57,024 nt of DNA from Chromera velia (taxonomy: Eukaryota; Sar; Chromeraceae): assembly GCA_018398765.1 (NCBI GenBank), contig JAHBMJ010003108.1, positions 1-57,024 on the forward strand, given 5' to 3'. Positions 35,576 through 47,600 of this stretch are shown here, piece after piece. Below the pieces are notes generated by a model. The model made no database searches. It was not told the origin of the DNA and worked only from the letters and a program-made list of their open reading frames with translations. Position 1 is the stretch's first letter, and every line of letters begins with the position of its first letter. Position numbers and translations under genes: made by a program.

Positions 35576-36610
35576 AGACAACAATGGAGATTGACTTGAA
35601 AAGCAGAGAGTTGCATTGCGATAAGCCTTGGAACAATTGGTAGCACCTTAAATTCTGTGAACCTTAAATTTCTACTACGTTGGCAGCGTTGCGTGAGCTT
35701 TTCATATAGAAATTAATTAATATAAATTTACTTAAATTCATTTTATAGTGAATTTAAAAGTTAAATTAAAACCAAATTCATTGGTGAATTTATACTCAAA
35801 ATTCATATATAAATTCACCTAAATTCATCTAAATTCATGGCTTAAATTCATGTAAATTGATCTATCTAAATTCACTTATAAATTTATTTGTAAATCTAGT
35901 TGTAAATCCACTCATTTTTGTAGGGTATATTAAAAGCATACATATTATAAAAATTTAGATAAAAAAACTTAGTGGTGATGATGATTCAGGGTTAAATCCT
36001 AGATCTAGCGACGCGAAATCCCAAGCTACTAACAAGGCTTTGAGGATCGACTAATAACACTTTGATTTTATTATTATTATTATAGTATTTTAAGCTGAAT
36101 AGAAAACTTTCTAGAAAACTTTCCGGTCAACAGAAATCGGTAGCTCATTAATTAACGTTTAAGTAACGTTTAAAAAGATGATTACTCTTTTGTAATAACT
36201 GTAATTATAAAGTCAATGCAGATCTTTTCCAGTTTTTCACTCAGTGGTTTTTTCAGTATGTTTGCAAAGCTAGCTCATAGCTAGCTCTGAATCATTCAAT
36301 CTCATATTATATATTATTAAACGTACCTAGAAACAATTTCCTGTATTATATGAGTTTTACTGCGTTACTATGACAATGCAGTTTACTACAAAGAATTCTT
36401 GAGTTAACAAGTGCTTGCCACAGGAAAATGACGTCCTTCAGTACACTTAGGAGAACAAAGCTAGGACAGAAGACCTCCGCGGGGTCCAGGGTCCTGCAAT
36501 CATATTTAGTGGCCAATGGTTTGAAGATCGCTCACCCACTCACTCACCCACTGACTCATTTACTCACTTACTTACTTACTCACTCTCTCTTCATGCAGAT
36601 TAGTCCCGGT
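35576..36610. other. AT-rich repeat DNA, no gene seen
   Basis: The stretch 35700-35900 is built of diverged taaattcat units. A tetranucleotide ACTC/ACTT stretch lies at about 36536-36590. I see no gene. Confidence 0.45.
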
Positions 36611-37239
36611 TCAGTTCAACGGCTCAGGCGCGACTCCTTTCGATCCAGTGTGGGCTTTGTGTTCTTTCTTGTAATCCTTTCTGAACTGAAGTTTACACTC
36701 GTTGCAGGCTCCCTCAAACTGTGGAGCGTTCTTGCCCTTTATGGGCTGCCGCAAATCTTTCACATGGCTCTGCCTGGCCATAATAAGTTTTAGACCGGGG
36801 CACTTCTTCACTCCGTGAGGACAGGCAAAACTTTTCTCTGGAACTTTAAGGTGAGAAGGCCATTCGAGAGTTTCGGTTGAATCACAGTTTTGTTCGTGCT
36901 CATTTCTATGCCCAGCTTAACTAAATGTTCTTCCGCACTTTGAACATTCGAACGACGTCTGAAAACAAGCACACAAGTCGACACAGTCTTGCTATTTCGA
37001 GCACAGAATGCAAGCTGGTTGTAAAGAAAACTGACCTGACTGTGGCAAATCTCGAAATGTCTGTGCAAGGCCGTCAACTCATGAAAAACTTTTCTGCATT
37101 CGCATTTGTAGCCTGGCAGGGACCATGCTGCCAGTCGTTCCGCAAGAGAACCCTTACAGATGTCAGTCCCGCCCTTTTGATGTTGAAGGCCAAAACACTG
37201 AGGGCACCTCCATTCAAAGGACGAAGGAAGATTACTCAT
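36611..37239 (-). pseudogene. C2H2/C2HC zinc-finger gene with an in-frame TAA
   Basis: Exon 1 (37239-37036) starts ATG and encodes FEWRCPQCFGLQHQ and the finger YKCECRKVFHELTALHRHFE with ICH. A GTCAGT donor and TTTTCAG acceptor bound a 77-bp intron. Exon 2 (36958-36611) opens FECSKCGRTFS, then TAA at 36917-36919, then continues in the same frame with AGHRNEHEQNC, which completes a C-C-H-H/C finger, then SFACPHGVKKCPGLK and GACNECKLQFRKDYKKEHKAH before the final TGA. The stop therefore falls inside a finger. It is either a pseudogene or a gene with a nonsense allele or an assembly error. The target and role are unknown. An upstream coding-like piece with a GTGAGT donor at 37375 could be a further 5' exon. 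Confidence 0.55.
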
Positions 37240-38122
37240 TTAACTGGTGACGTCAGCGACGCTTTGCCTGATTCATTCATGAAGAAAGGAAGAACACTGG
37301 TCAATCGAAGGAATGAACTTACCTCACGCTGTCACCCTTTCAGGAGGAAGAGCTTGCGTATCGCCTAAGCAGACTCACCTTGTCTTTCGTCAATTCAGTT
37401 TGTGGACGGGCCGATATCGAGTTCGTGGAAGGGACGGAAGCTAGAAAGCTGTTTTTGTTCTCAGTTTTGCTCAGGTATCGATCGGGCCTGGACCGGTTCA
37501 GGTATTCGACAGTTTGAGGTCTGCAATGAGGCTGTGCTTCCACTTCATCAGCGTGCAAGATGAAGTTGGAAAGTATCGCCTGATCACTCGAGCAAATCGT
37601 GGCAAAGTATATATATATATATATATAGATGTTGCAAATTCCTTAGTGTCTCTCTGGTCCTTTGTCGGGCCAGTATGCATCTTGCCTAGGCATAGGTCCT
37701 GTCCGTCTATTATGGCCAATCTGTTGTAAGCGCAAATTAAGTGTTGCAATGTGCATGCATGCATGCAGTACGCGTGTTGGGCGGTGCCCGCGCGCGGCCT
37801 TCATGCAAATGCTCGCGTGGCTGCATGCGGTCCACGGGGCCGGGGGCCGGGCCGGTGCATGCCGCACTGCATGCATGCATGCATTTTTGTGTGAGATCGA
37901 GTTTGTCTCCCGTGGGCGACTCGAGTTTGTCCCCTTCTCTGGAATCCTCTGAGCTGTGGGCGACTCGAGTATGTCCTCTATTAAGTAGACAATCGTATCG
38001 GTTATTAAGATATCAACAGCATCGTATCGGTTGCTCATGCAGATATGAATAGCATTAATTTAGCAGAGCTAACAGCATAAGACATTCATATTCATAGAAA
38101 TGCATGGAGAATCCGTTTGCAG
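37240..38122. other. Intergenic with simple repeats
   Basis: It includes a TA run at 37609-37626 and palindromic GCAT runs at 37754-37768 and 37869-37883. A minus-strand frame at 37376-37500 (LNRSRPDRYLSKTENKN then AAG/GTGAGT) may be an exon, perhaps of the zinc-finger gene. No other gene is seen. Confidence 0.4.
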
Positions 38123-40165
38123 GTACAATTAGAATCCCAATGCCTCGCACTCAAAGAGGTCGGTTGATACTTCAGACAGGTCACAGCGCGATCTTTTGTT
38201 CTCTTTCTTCCTCCGTAAAAACCGTACACCGTCTGCTGCATTATGAAGTAACAGTTTCTTTTGGGCTTCAAAATATCCGAGCCTAGGCTGTTAGAAGAGG
38301 CCATGATGGAGGCCGCTCTTCAAGAGAGCCGGCAAGGCCTCAATGCGTGGCGTTTCGAGGATGAGGCCCGGCTCCAAAATGGTAGGAGCAACTGTGACTG
38401 TAGGATTTCCAGTGGCCCATTCTCCACGTGTCTGATTCAGAAGCGTTCATTGTTACAGCCTGCCAAAGTGTACGTGTGCATATTGCTTGCAGCTCACGGA
38501 GGCATCGATCCTTCAACTTTATTATGCATAACAGCTAGCATCAGCACAAACACGGGGGAGAAAAAGGACCGAGCACACCAGAAGAGGCACAGGAAGGTCA
38601 GCATGCATGCAACAAAACTTGACTGCCGAGTCTCACTCTGCTATGGATACGTCAACAAAGTAGGCAGATAGTAGACGGTGAGAGTTTGCCATGGCTGCCA
38701 CTGCTTCAAGCTCCCTGAGAACACTGGCCTTTGCCTTTAACCTTTCCTGTATTCAATAAAAAGATTGGTCATCCACCCTGCACATGTGCTTTACTGTTGC
38801 AGAGGGACCTTGAGAACGCAAAGAAACGGACAATGGAGAACGGTCAGTCTATTCACATCTCTTCTTATTGGGTCTATCTAAATGTCGCTTTCTCGTTTTT
38901 TTCTTGCCGTTCATCTCATGCAGGAGGGTGCCATGGTTGCCATTGCCTTTTGGGCTGCAATGGTAGAGGTACATGTATCACAGGGTCATCACCACTCACT
39001 GAATTTGTACGCTCTTCGACACTTTTGTCTGCTTAAGGTCTTTCTTTTGTCTATCATCCCTGGAACATCGGGGGGGAGCGTCAGTTGCAGTGTGGAGGCC
39101 ATATATAGGGCATCGGGGGAGGAGCTCATATATAGGGCATCTGCCAGGGAGCGGAAGGAGGGGAAGGGGGTGGAGACCTGTGCCGACCTGCGCTGGCCTG
39201 ACGCTGGAAAGACACGGGTTTCTCTTTTATCTTAATTTTCCGTTTTTATTTTCTTTCTGCCAGTGTTTTTCACCTTCTCCTTGCCATATGGATGCCTTTC
39301 TTTCATTCAGTCTGAGGCCGCATGTCGATCACATTAGAAAGAATTGTGTATCCTCTGCCTGTGCTCATTGTGCTCCTGTGACGCCTTAAGTGAAACTGTC
39401 TAGTTTCCCTGCAGACAGCAATTGATCGATCATTCTTGCACTGTGATGTACGACGTCTTTGAGAGCATTCAACTTGGCAAAACCACAATGAACGAAAAAA
39501 ATGGTAGGCTCCTTCATTCTGACGTGCATGCTGGTGCTTCTCTCCCCCCTGAATTCTTTGTCTGCATGTCCGCTGGCAGTTTTTGAATTCATCATCACCT
39601 ACCCCGGGCCCCCGGCCGGCCGATCCCCCCGGATCGATCATTGATTTTGGCAAACGCCGACCAACATTGAATCTTTCGACCTGTCATGACGATCTCCCGT
39701 GGGAATGGTATTTGAACAGCTGAGCAAGGATTCGCGCAAGTGCTCGTGACGGAGGTTGGTCGAGGTTTTGGTTGGAAGAACTGCATGGGGTTCGTTCGTA
39801 CATGCTCTTTCTCATCAATCGTTTCTTCTTCTGTTCCTTCTCTCATCACGTCAAGTGCTATGCCTATCGCGGGCAACCGTTTCATCATTCCAGCATTGAG
39901 TTTTTGATCTGGTCATGCATACAGTGTTATATGCTTCTTCCATGCCGACTGTGGGAAAACGCAACCTTTTGATACTCCCCTTCTGTGTTCACAAATGTTT
40001 TGCTTCTTTTCGCCTCAGGCTGACGAGGAGACATGCACATGTTTTATTGAATCGCCTTCATTGGCTACTTTCTTGCAGCTGCCGGACGACGATACACTTT
40101 CAAATGAGAGTCTGATTTGTCTTCTTACGGATCACGTGGGAGAGCTCTTATTCTGGTGCTCTGAG
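38123..40165 (+). CDS. Tentative multi-exon coiled-coil gene, incomplete model
   Basis: Several splice-flanked pieces fall in consistent phase: 38123-38158 (VQLESQCLALKE), 38279-38381 (PRLLEEAMMEAALQESRQGL, ARLQN), 38493-38596 (HGGIDPSTLLCITAS, AHQKRHRK) and 38803-38842 (RDLENAKKRTMEN). Each is preceded by AG (mostly TTGCAG) and followed by GTCGGT, GTAGGA, GTCAGC or GTCAGT. A further piece, 40079-40165 (LPDDDTLSNESLICLLTDHV), has TTGCAG before and GTCGGT after, but the link from 38842 to it is unresolved. The sequence suggests a charged helical protein of unknown family. The start, the end and the 39-kb portion are not determined, and it could be decayed. Confidence 0.35.
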
Positions 40166-40344
40166 GTCGGTGGAATCATATACATTTTCAGCGGTCATTA
40201 GTTCACACTGCGTGAGTGTCTAAGACTCTTATGGTTCCTTTTGGAAGACTGAGTAATCAAGGAGTGACATCGAGAGACATGAATTGAACTATATCTTCAT
40301 TTTCTTCCCTCTGAATCTCGAAAGCACGCCGACATGCCTCTGCG

Positions 40345-40391
40345 AGTCTCTCTCTCTCTCTCACTCTCTCTCTCTCTCTATGTGTGTATGT

Positions 40392-40434
<43 letters not shown>

Positions 40435-40447
40435 TATGTGTGTATGT

Positions 40448-40485
<38 letters not shown>

Positions 40486-40492
40486 CACTGCA

Positions 40493-40532
<40 letters not shown>

Positions 40533-40560
40533 TGTGTATGTGTACATATGTATTATGTGT
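40345..40560. repeat. (CT)n then (TGTA/GT)n microsatellite
   Basis: A TC run at about 40350-40379 is followed by about 180 bp of TGTG/TGTA units. The long frames reading through it are repeat artefacts. Confidence 0.95.
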
Positions 40561-41601
40561 GTATATATGGGTACGCTGAATGTAGATTGGCAAGAACGGA
40601 AACAAAAGACTCACCGTCGACTTTGCACAGAGGGAGGGAGCACTTAGGGCCTACGCTCGGTTTGATGGCAAGATGGTTAATAGACACACAATCCGAGTGA
40701 GAATGATCGAAGAGTGATGAACGAAGGGTGATTTTATAGTTATATATATACACATATCCGCGCATACCCGAAAGCTCATATCTTTTGCCTTCATTTAGAC
40801 TTATTGATTCATTTCGGACCTTGTCATCCCTACACTGCCAATTCAGTGCCAAAGAGTTATATAGCTAGAGTTATAGGAATGTTATTGAAATTTAAAAAAA
40901 TCTTATGGAAATGTTATAGAAACCTGTATACAATAATCTGATTATGAATCTAATTATGAATTGCATCACTAGCCTAAAAAATGTTATAAACTTATAGACG
41001 CACATTAGTATTGCTAAAAAATGTATATAATAGAAATATTATAGAAATGAAATTGTCTAGAAAATTATTAGAATTTCAATTAGAAATAGAACTAGTAATA
41101 GAAACCTTATATAGAAATTAATGCATGCATGAAAAATATTAGATTAAGTGGGGTTTTAAATTAGCATCCTCTAACTAACTAACTAACTAATTAAATAGAT
41201 CCTAGAATAGATCTTGGATTATAAGAATTCAGCAAAAGATTGAACTAGAGATTGAAAGAGACTTACATATAAACATGGACTGCCAACCATACAAAACCGG
41301 ATTAAATTCCCCGGGAACTTAGTGGAATTTAATGGAATTTACTCTTGAAATTTCGTGGAATTTGGTGAATTTTAGCTAGTGGAATTTACCGCGGAATCTA
41401 CTTGTCCAGATTTCATTAAATTCTACAAACTTTGGAGGCTTATTTCTCGCCATTTAGAGAGAGTTAGGAGCTTGAATTCGCAGTGTTTATACAACTTTAG
41501 TACTATATGACATTTTTTTTAAAAAAATAGTAGCATATTTACTGTACAATGGTGGGGCACAGTATTATGCACTACGACTCGGACAAACACCAGCTGGAAC
41601 G
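40561..41601. other. AT-rich intergenic repeat DNA
   Basis: No gene is seen. At 41290-41420, repeated tggaatttaatggaattta-like units resemble 32170-32245. The last bases are the 3' flank of the large minus-strand gene. Confidence 0.45.
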
Positions 41602-44600
41602 TTAGTTTCTTCCAGGAGCCCCGCGAAGCAAATCTCCAACTGGGGTTGGCCCGTTCCTTGTGAGACCTCCTCCTCTTAAATTGAAACTTTTAGATCCGCT
41701 GCCCTCTGCCCACTCTTCCCTTTCCCTTTCTTTTGAGTTCTTTTCCCGTCTCCCCCCCCTTCCTCCTGCAGGGGGGGGACCCGCGCCCTGCGGTGCAGTC
41801 GTGACCGGATCGACTCTCCTCCACGATTTGGCTGCAATTCGGGCCGGGGGCATGCCCACACTCCCACCATTGCCCTCCCCCGATCCCTCCCCGGATACAG
41901 GTTGCTCACCCACACTGGCAGCCTGCCCCTCTGTTCTCTCCCCACCCCGAGTCATCGACCCCCCCGGACTCTCTCCACTGTCCCATATCAAATGAGCACC
42001 CCCAAGCGCTCCACCCGATGCACGCCGCGCTTGTGCGTCATACTCGGAGCCGATGGAAGCAACAAGTGACTGGATCCTTCCCCCCACCCCGTCAGTCGCA
42101 CGCTGCTGTAGGGTCCGAATGGAACCCAACCCTCCCTGCTGTGATCCTGCAGTCACAGGCGTGGTGCGGTGCGCTGATGGGCCTCCCGCAGCTAAGCGGC
42201 TCGGTCCGGCAGCAGTTGAAGTGCCCCCCAGCTGTGATTGCTGCAGGGAAGAAGACTCTGCGCCACCTGCAGCGGCTCCCTGATTCGAAATCTCTGCCTC
42301 TGCAAGGGAACCTGGCAGCACAACTTCTTCTGCACTCCCTTCTCCCTCTCTGTCTCTCTCTATTTGAGAGAACCCAGACTGCCCTGATGGTCCTTCTCTC
42401 CGCTGTTCGGAGGGAACCTTTGGGATCCGAATAATCGGATTCACCCCCGACCCCCCTCGAGTCACCCCTGCCTTATCCTCACCCACCCCCCCAAGCGAAT
42501 CTGAAGAGAACCCCACGCCGAGACGCGGTTGCGGTCTGCGGGCCTCTCCGCTTGACGATTCACCTCCCTTCGAAGCCTGATGCCTCAATCCTCCCTTATC
42601 TTTCCGTTTGCTTGTCTGCTTTTCGCCCCCAGGGGCACCCTTCCCTTTTCCAAATTCAAACAGGCACGCCACTTTCGCGCTGCTGCCCGACGCCTGGAGA
42701 CGGGAGGCGGCCCAGGACGCAGATGGCCCCCCCGGCCCCGCGGGTGGTCTCCCTGCCCCCCCCTCTAGTACAGATCGCAAAGCGGGCTCATTGACGGGAA
42801 TCGTATCAGAAGGACCCCAGTGGGTTCCTGCGGCTGCAGACATCTGAACTCCTGGGGCTAGGATTGTCCCCAGAGTGCTGGCAAGTTCCTCTGCTTGTTG
42901 CTGCACTAGTGACGCACGCTCACGGAGCTGTGTCGTTCGACTAGGTTGTCTGTTCGTATTGAGAGAGGAGACGGGAGGGGACGCCTCAAAATTGGCCAAC
43001 ATGGAAGCCGCTTCGGCGAGGGCTTTTTGCCACCTAGAGACCCTGTCTGTCACTACAGGAGGGATCCCTTCGGCACTTTGCTTTGCTCCTGCTAACTCTG
43101 ACAGTCTTGCATCTTCTCTAATGAGGGTTTTCAAGGGAGGGGGGGAGGGGGCTCGTTCTCTCTCCCCTCCGGGCATTTGGGACACTGGAGGTCGGCCCTC
43201 GCTGTGATGCAGATGTGTGTACTCAGAGTGGGGGGGTGAGCGTCTTCCTGTCTGTGCGTTGACGTTATGTGATTGCGAGAGGGGATGTCGGTCTTGCCCT
43301 GATTGGTGCTGTCGTTGATGAAGGTTGGGGACAGATCTTGTGTGGTTGTGAGGTTGGGGGTCCTCTCTGACAAGGAATTGAGAAGACTGCAGAGCGTCAG
43401 AACCAAACACGCCAAACGCATGTTTCTTCAGACGAGTCCCAAAGGCTCTGTCCGACTCCATGGAGGCCCTCCTTGCTTCGGGGCCTCCGAGAACAGGGGA
43501 GGCGAGGAAGGCAGCAGAGACACCTAAGTTGTCTGCTCTGTCTCTGTCACCCTCTAATCCTCGTGGTGGAGAGGCCATGCGAGGGTATTCCCCTCTTCTG
43601 TGTGTGGGGGGTGGGGAGATTCTTTCAGGATCGATGTCGGGGAGATCTGCGTGAGAGAAATGGCCCTCGAAGGGCTCCACCCCGCTTCTCACACCGCTCC
43701 TGCTCGGATGGTTTCCATCTCGGGAGGATCTGTGAAGGAGCGGTTGGGAGTACACACGGGAAATGTGGGCGGCTGGGGGGGTGATGTGTGGAACACCCAA
43801 ACCGGGCCTTTCCTCTTGGTAGGGGTACGGGTGGTTCGTCTGACCTCCACTGATGGTGCCTGAGGGGTATTCTAGAGCAGTGTGGTAAGAAGGAAACAAA
43901 GAATTGTCAGCAAATGATACCTGGTGACCTCCAGACACACCGGAAGGCGGCTGTTGTGGATCTCTGCCTCCTGTGAATGATGGCCCTGGTGCACCTGCAG
44001 GTCCACGCGTGTGACCATACAGAGACCCGATGGGGGGGCCGGGGGGGGCTTGTCCATCTCCAGGACCTGCCAATGGTTGGCGGTCCTGAAACTGTCTCCG
44101 TTGATCGTGTGACTCCTGCTCTGTGAACCTGGCTCTTGGACCCTCGGCGGCTCTGTGCCCGGCATCTGTGTCTTCTTCGTTGACAGTCTCTTCGTCCCCT
44201 CTTTCCGTCTCTTCCCCCCCTCCTGTTGCCTGAATTCCTGCCTCTCCTCTTTCTCTCATCCGATCTCCCTCTTCGCCCAATGCCACTGAGAACTCTCCTG
44301 TGAACCCCTCCCCCTCTGAATGTAGAATCAGAGATGTATGAGGGGCCAGTGTTCCCGTCTGTGTGGTGTTCATCTTTCGGTGTGCCCCTGCTGCTGTCGA
44401 CACTCCACCCGACCCTGAGGGGACACGCAGGTAGACTGAGGCTGCAGCCCTCGCAGCATCGATCTCGCTCTTCCCCCCCTCTCCCTCTCCAGCTGAAGGA
44501 GGATACACACCGTCACCAGCCTGATGAGGATGATGCGGGTAAGCCTGTGCACCTCCCCCAAACCCACAGGCTGGCACAACGTCCTGACGTCCCCCAAACC

Positions 44601-47600
44601 CATAACCAGCCCCGGCAGGATCAAACCCACCTGCCGCAGCTTGCCCTTGATAGTAATGAGGGTCGAATGAGCGATGAGAGGGCATATTCGAGGGTCCAGG
44701 TCTCCCGCCTTGTTGCGTGCCGGTGGGGGGCTGCCCATGCAATCCTCTAAACCTGGCAGCACTTGGAGGCTGAGACGCCCCCCCGCTGCTGAATCCTCCT
44801 CCGGGGGATATCTGCAGCGCTGATGCAAGAGCGTTTCGGAACGCCTCATCCTGCTCCCCTGCATTGGCGGGGTGGCCTGCTGAGCCGTGGGGGCTCTCTT
44901 CTCCCTCCCCTCCAGGTTTTGTCCAGCCCTTTGCTGCCCTGTCTTTCGTCAAACTCATCTTCCGTGGTTTCAACTCCACAAGGAGCTCTGTCAGCCTTAC
45001 GACCTGCAAAGAGAGAGAGAGTAGTAAGAGGGAGGTGCGAGAACAAGACGGAACGTTCAGAGCGTCTTGGAGAGAGATCAAGAGATTCATTCTTTCAAAT
45101 GATCCATACGACCTCAGTGCAAGCAGAAAAACAATCGGGACTCCTTGCTGATTCTCCGGGGCTCACCTGTTGTTGCAGGTCGTATCGCTCCTTCTTGAGT
45201 TTCCAGTTTTCGGCGTCCACATTCATCAGAGAGAGTCCTGAAGATTCTGTTTGCGTCTGCACAGCAGAGGAGACGACAAAAGAGGGCCGGGAGGTTGTCA
45301 TGATCCTCCCTCATTCTTCTGAGGATTCAATTTATCTCCCTGTCGGCCAGGCAATCAGAAGTCCAAGCAAAGATTGGTTTCACAAAAACGGAAGTGAACT
45401 GACACCTTCATTTGCAACACTGACAGACAATTCTACAGCGTTTCACACGTGAAGCAGAGAAAGGGCAAAAAACTGTCAAGCGTGTCGAGGGTGAAGTATA
45501 ACAGTAGTGCTCTCTTTCCCTTCTCGACGCACGCACCTTCACAGACTCCTTCGGCTTGTTCAGGATCTGTTGCATCTCTCTGTCGAGTTCGCTGCAAGCA
45601 AGCAGGGATCAATGAATGAATTAAAAACACACTGCATCAAGAATGTCAGGCTCGAGTGCAAATGTGAGGACGGGCAAACCGCAAAGAATGCCTGCGATAA
45701 GTGTGCGCAATTTTGAATGTTCACGGCCACTGAAGGCGCACTCACAAAGTGTGTCCACATGAGGAACGCACGCAAGTACAGAGAGTGGGAATGCAACGGA
45801 GGAAGTCTAAGCAATACGCAGAACGGACCTGACGCGAAGGTTGAGCGCCTCTTCAACAGCCCTGCAAACAGACACAGGTGCATAAACACACGCTCACGCA
45901 GACTGTGGGCAAAATGAGAGGTTCGCATCCCTGTGGACGCATCTTGTGGGCACGCGAAGAGAAAAACGCAGGGTAATAAATACACCCCAGCGTGTTTTCG
46001 AAAGACCCGTCGGTATTTCAACAGCCTTAATGAAATGGGACTGTCGTTTTCCCTTCCTCCCGCTGTAATGAAAAAGATGGAAGTTGTTTTGCCAGTGTAT
46101 GCCTTGAAGTTATTCATTACAGCATTGTTCCACTGACTTGAGTCTGTCGTTCTCTTTGATGATGTCTTCAAAGACGACAATCTCTTCGTCTGGCTCCTCC
46201 TCCTCTGGAGAGGAACCTCTGCGGCCTCCTGAGAAACCCCGAGGGTCAATCGGAGGCTCCCCTCCACTGAAAGTAGAGAACCGCCGGCTGTGGGAAGAGG
46301 ACTTCGACTTCGATTCCCTCACTGTGCCCCCATCCTCTTCTTCTTCCCCTCTCCTACTCTCCTCAACACCTCCACGCTGGCTCCTCTGTCCATCACCATC
46401 GGAACCCCCCCCACCTGCTGACAAACTGCTTTCACCCACAGATATTTCATCCATCGGATCTTCAGGCTCAACACCCTCAAGACCTGCAGAGAGCTGGGAG
46501 GCACGGGAGCGTCTCCTGCTCTGCCTGTCTTCCATATCGTTCGCTGACTGTCTTCGACTTCCTGCCTCTGAGGGCTTACGGGAGTCACTAACGTCTGCTG
46601 ACACTCTCCGGTCGCCACTAGATGAGTGACGACCCATCGCACTCAGACTCCCGTCAGTGCCTTTGCGTCCCGCGGAGCTGCGTCTGCTCCCGGGCAAGTC
46701 GCTAACATCGTCGTTGTCTCCTGTTTCCCTTCGCGTGCCTGGGGAGCTGCTCTGGCTCTGTTTTCTGGATGATTCTCCTGGAGATTTCACGTCCCTTCCA
46801 GGGGAAGGAAGAGGGAGCAGAGACCCACGACGTGAGTTTGAAAGGGAAGCACGCTTAGCGGGACTAGGAGCCAGGGATGATTGCTTTCCTTCGGGGCTGT
46901 TGTCATCTAGTCGGCTTCCAGCTGGAGGACTTTCTGCGTCTCTGTCTGTGTCTCCCCCTCCTGGTTGTTCTCTTTCTCTTCCGAGGGGTGCAGACGATTG
47001 CGGCCGTGTGTGGGGGCCGCTAGTAGACGGGATTGACGATCTACTCGTCCTGCTTCCTCTTTTTCCTGCACTTTCATCTTCCTGTCCGTCCCCTCCACTC
47101 CCTCTTCGATCCTGCTGCTGGTCTTCTGTCCACCCCGACCGCACGGGGTTGATCGAGGGGGGGGGATAGGGGCCGTCCCCTGTAGGCAGATTCCGAAGAA
47201 AGATCTTGGCTTCTCGGAACAGAATGGACACTCTTCGTCCTGCACCTGCAATGCTTTTCTTCCGTCCTCCCGGAGTAGGCCCTCCTGAGGAAGGGGACCC
47301 TCCTGAATGCTCGTGCATTCCTCCAGGCCCTCCACCGGCTGTGGAAGCTGTGGGGGGTCGGAGACTAGAGGGACTCCATGGATCTGAGGCTGGAGGGAGT
47401 TGGTGAGGAGAGACTTCAGACAGACGACGGAGCTTGCGGGCAAGGTTCCCTCTCGGTTTATACGTGAGGGGTTCTTCTCCAGACTCAGTCGGTTCGACTA
47501 CTCGAATACCGCTGCTTTCTGCTATTTGTGCCTCTTGAGTGGGGATTGTTTGCATTCCTTTGGACACTGTCGCGTTGACCTTCCCGTCCTCAATCATCAT

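Noticed and set aside
37754-37883. CRISPR-like repeated GCAT units
   Set aside because: Simple palindromic tetranucleotide runs without spacers, in a eukaryotic setting.
40257-40614. Tyr/Thr/His or Val/Cys repeat ORFs
   Set aside because: These are translations of a GT/TGTA microsatellite on both strands.
46138-47169. Plus-strand ORFs of 163 and 170 codons
   Set aside because: They are antisense to the long disordered exon of the large coiled-coil gene; Ser/Pro/Leu-rich shadow composition.
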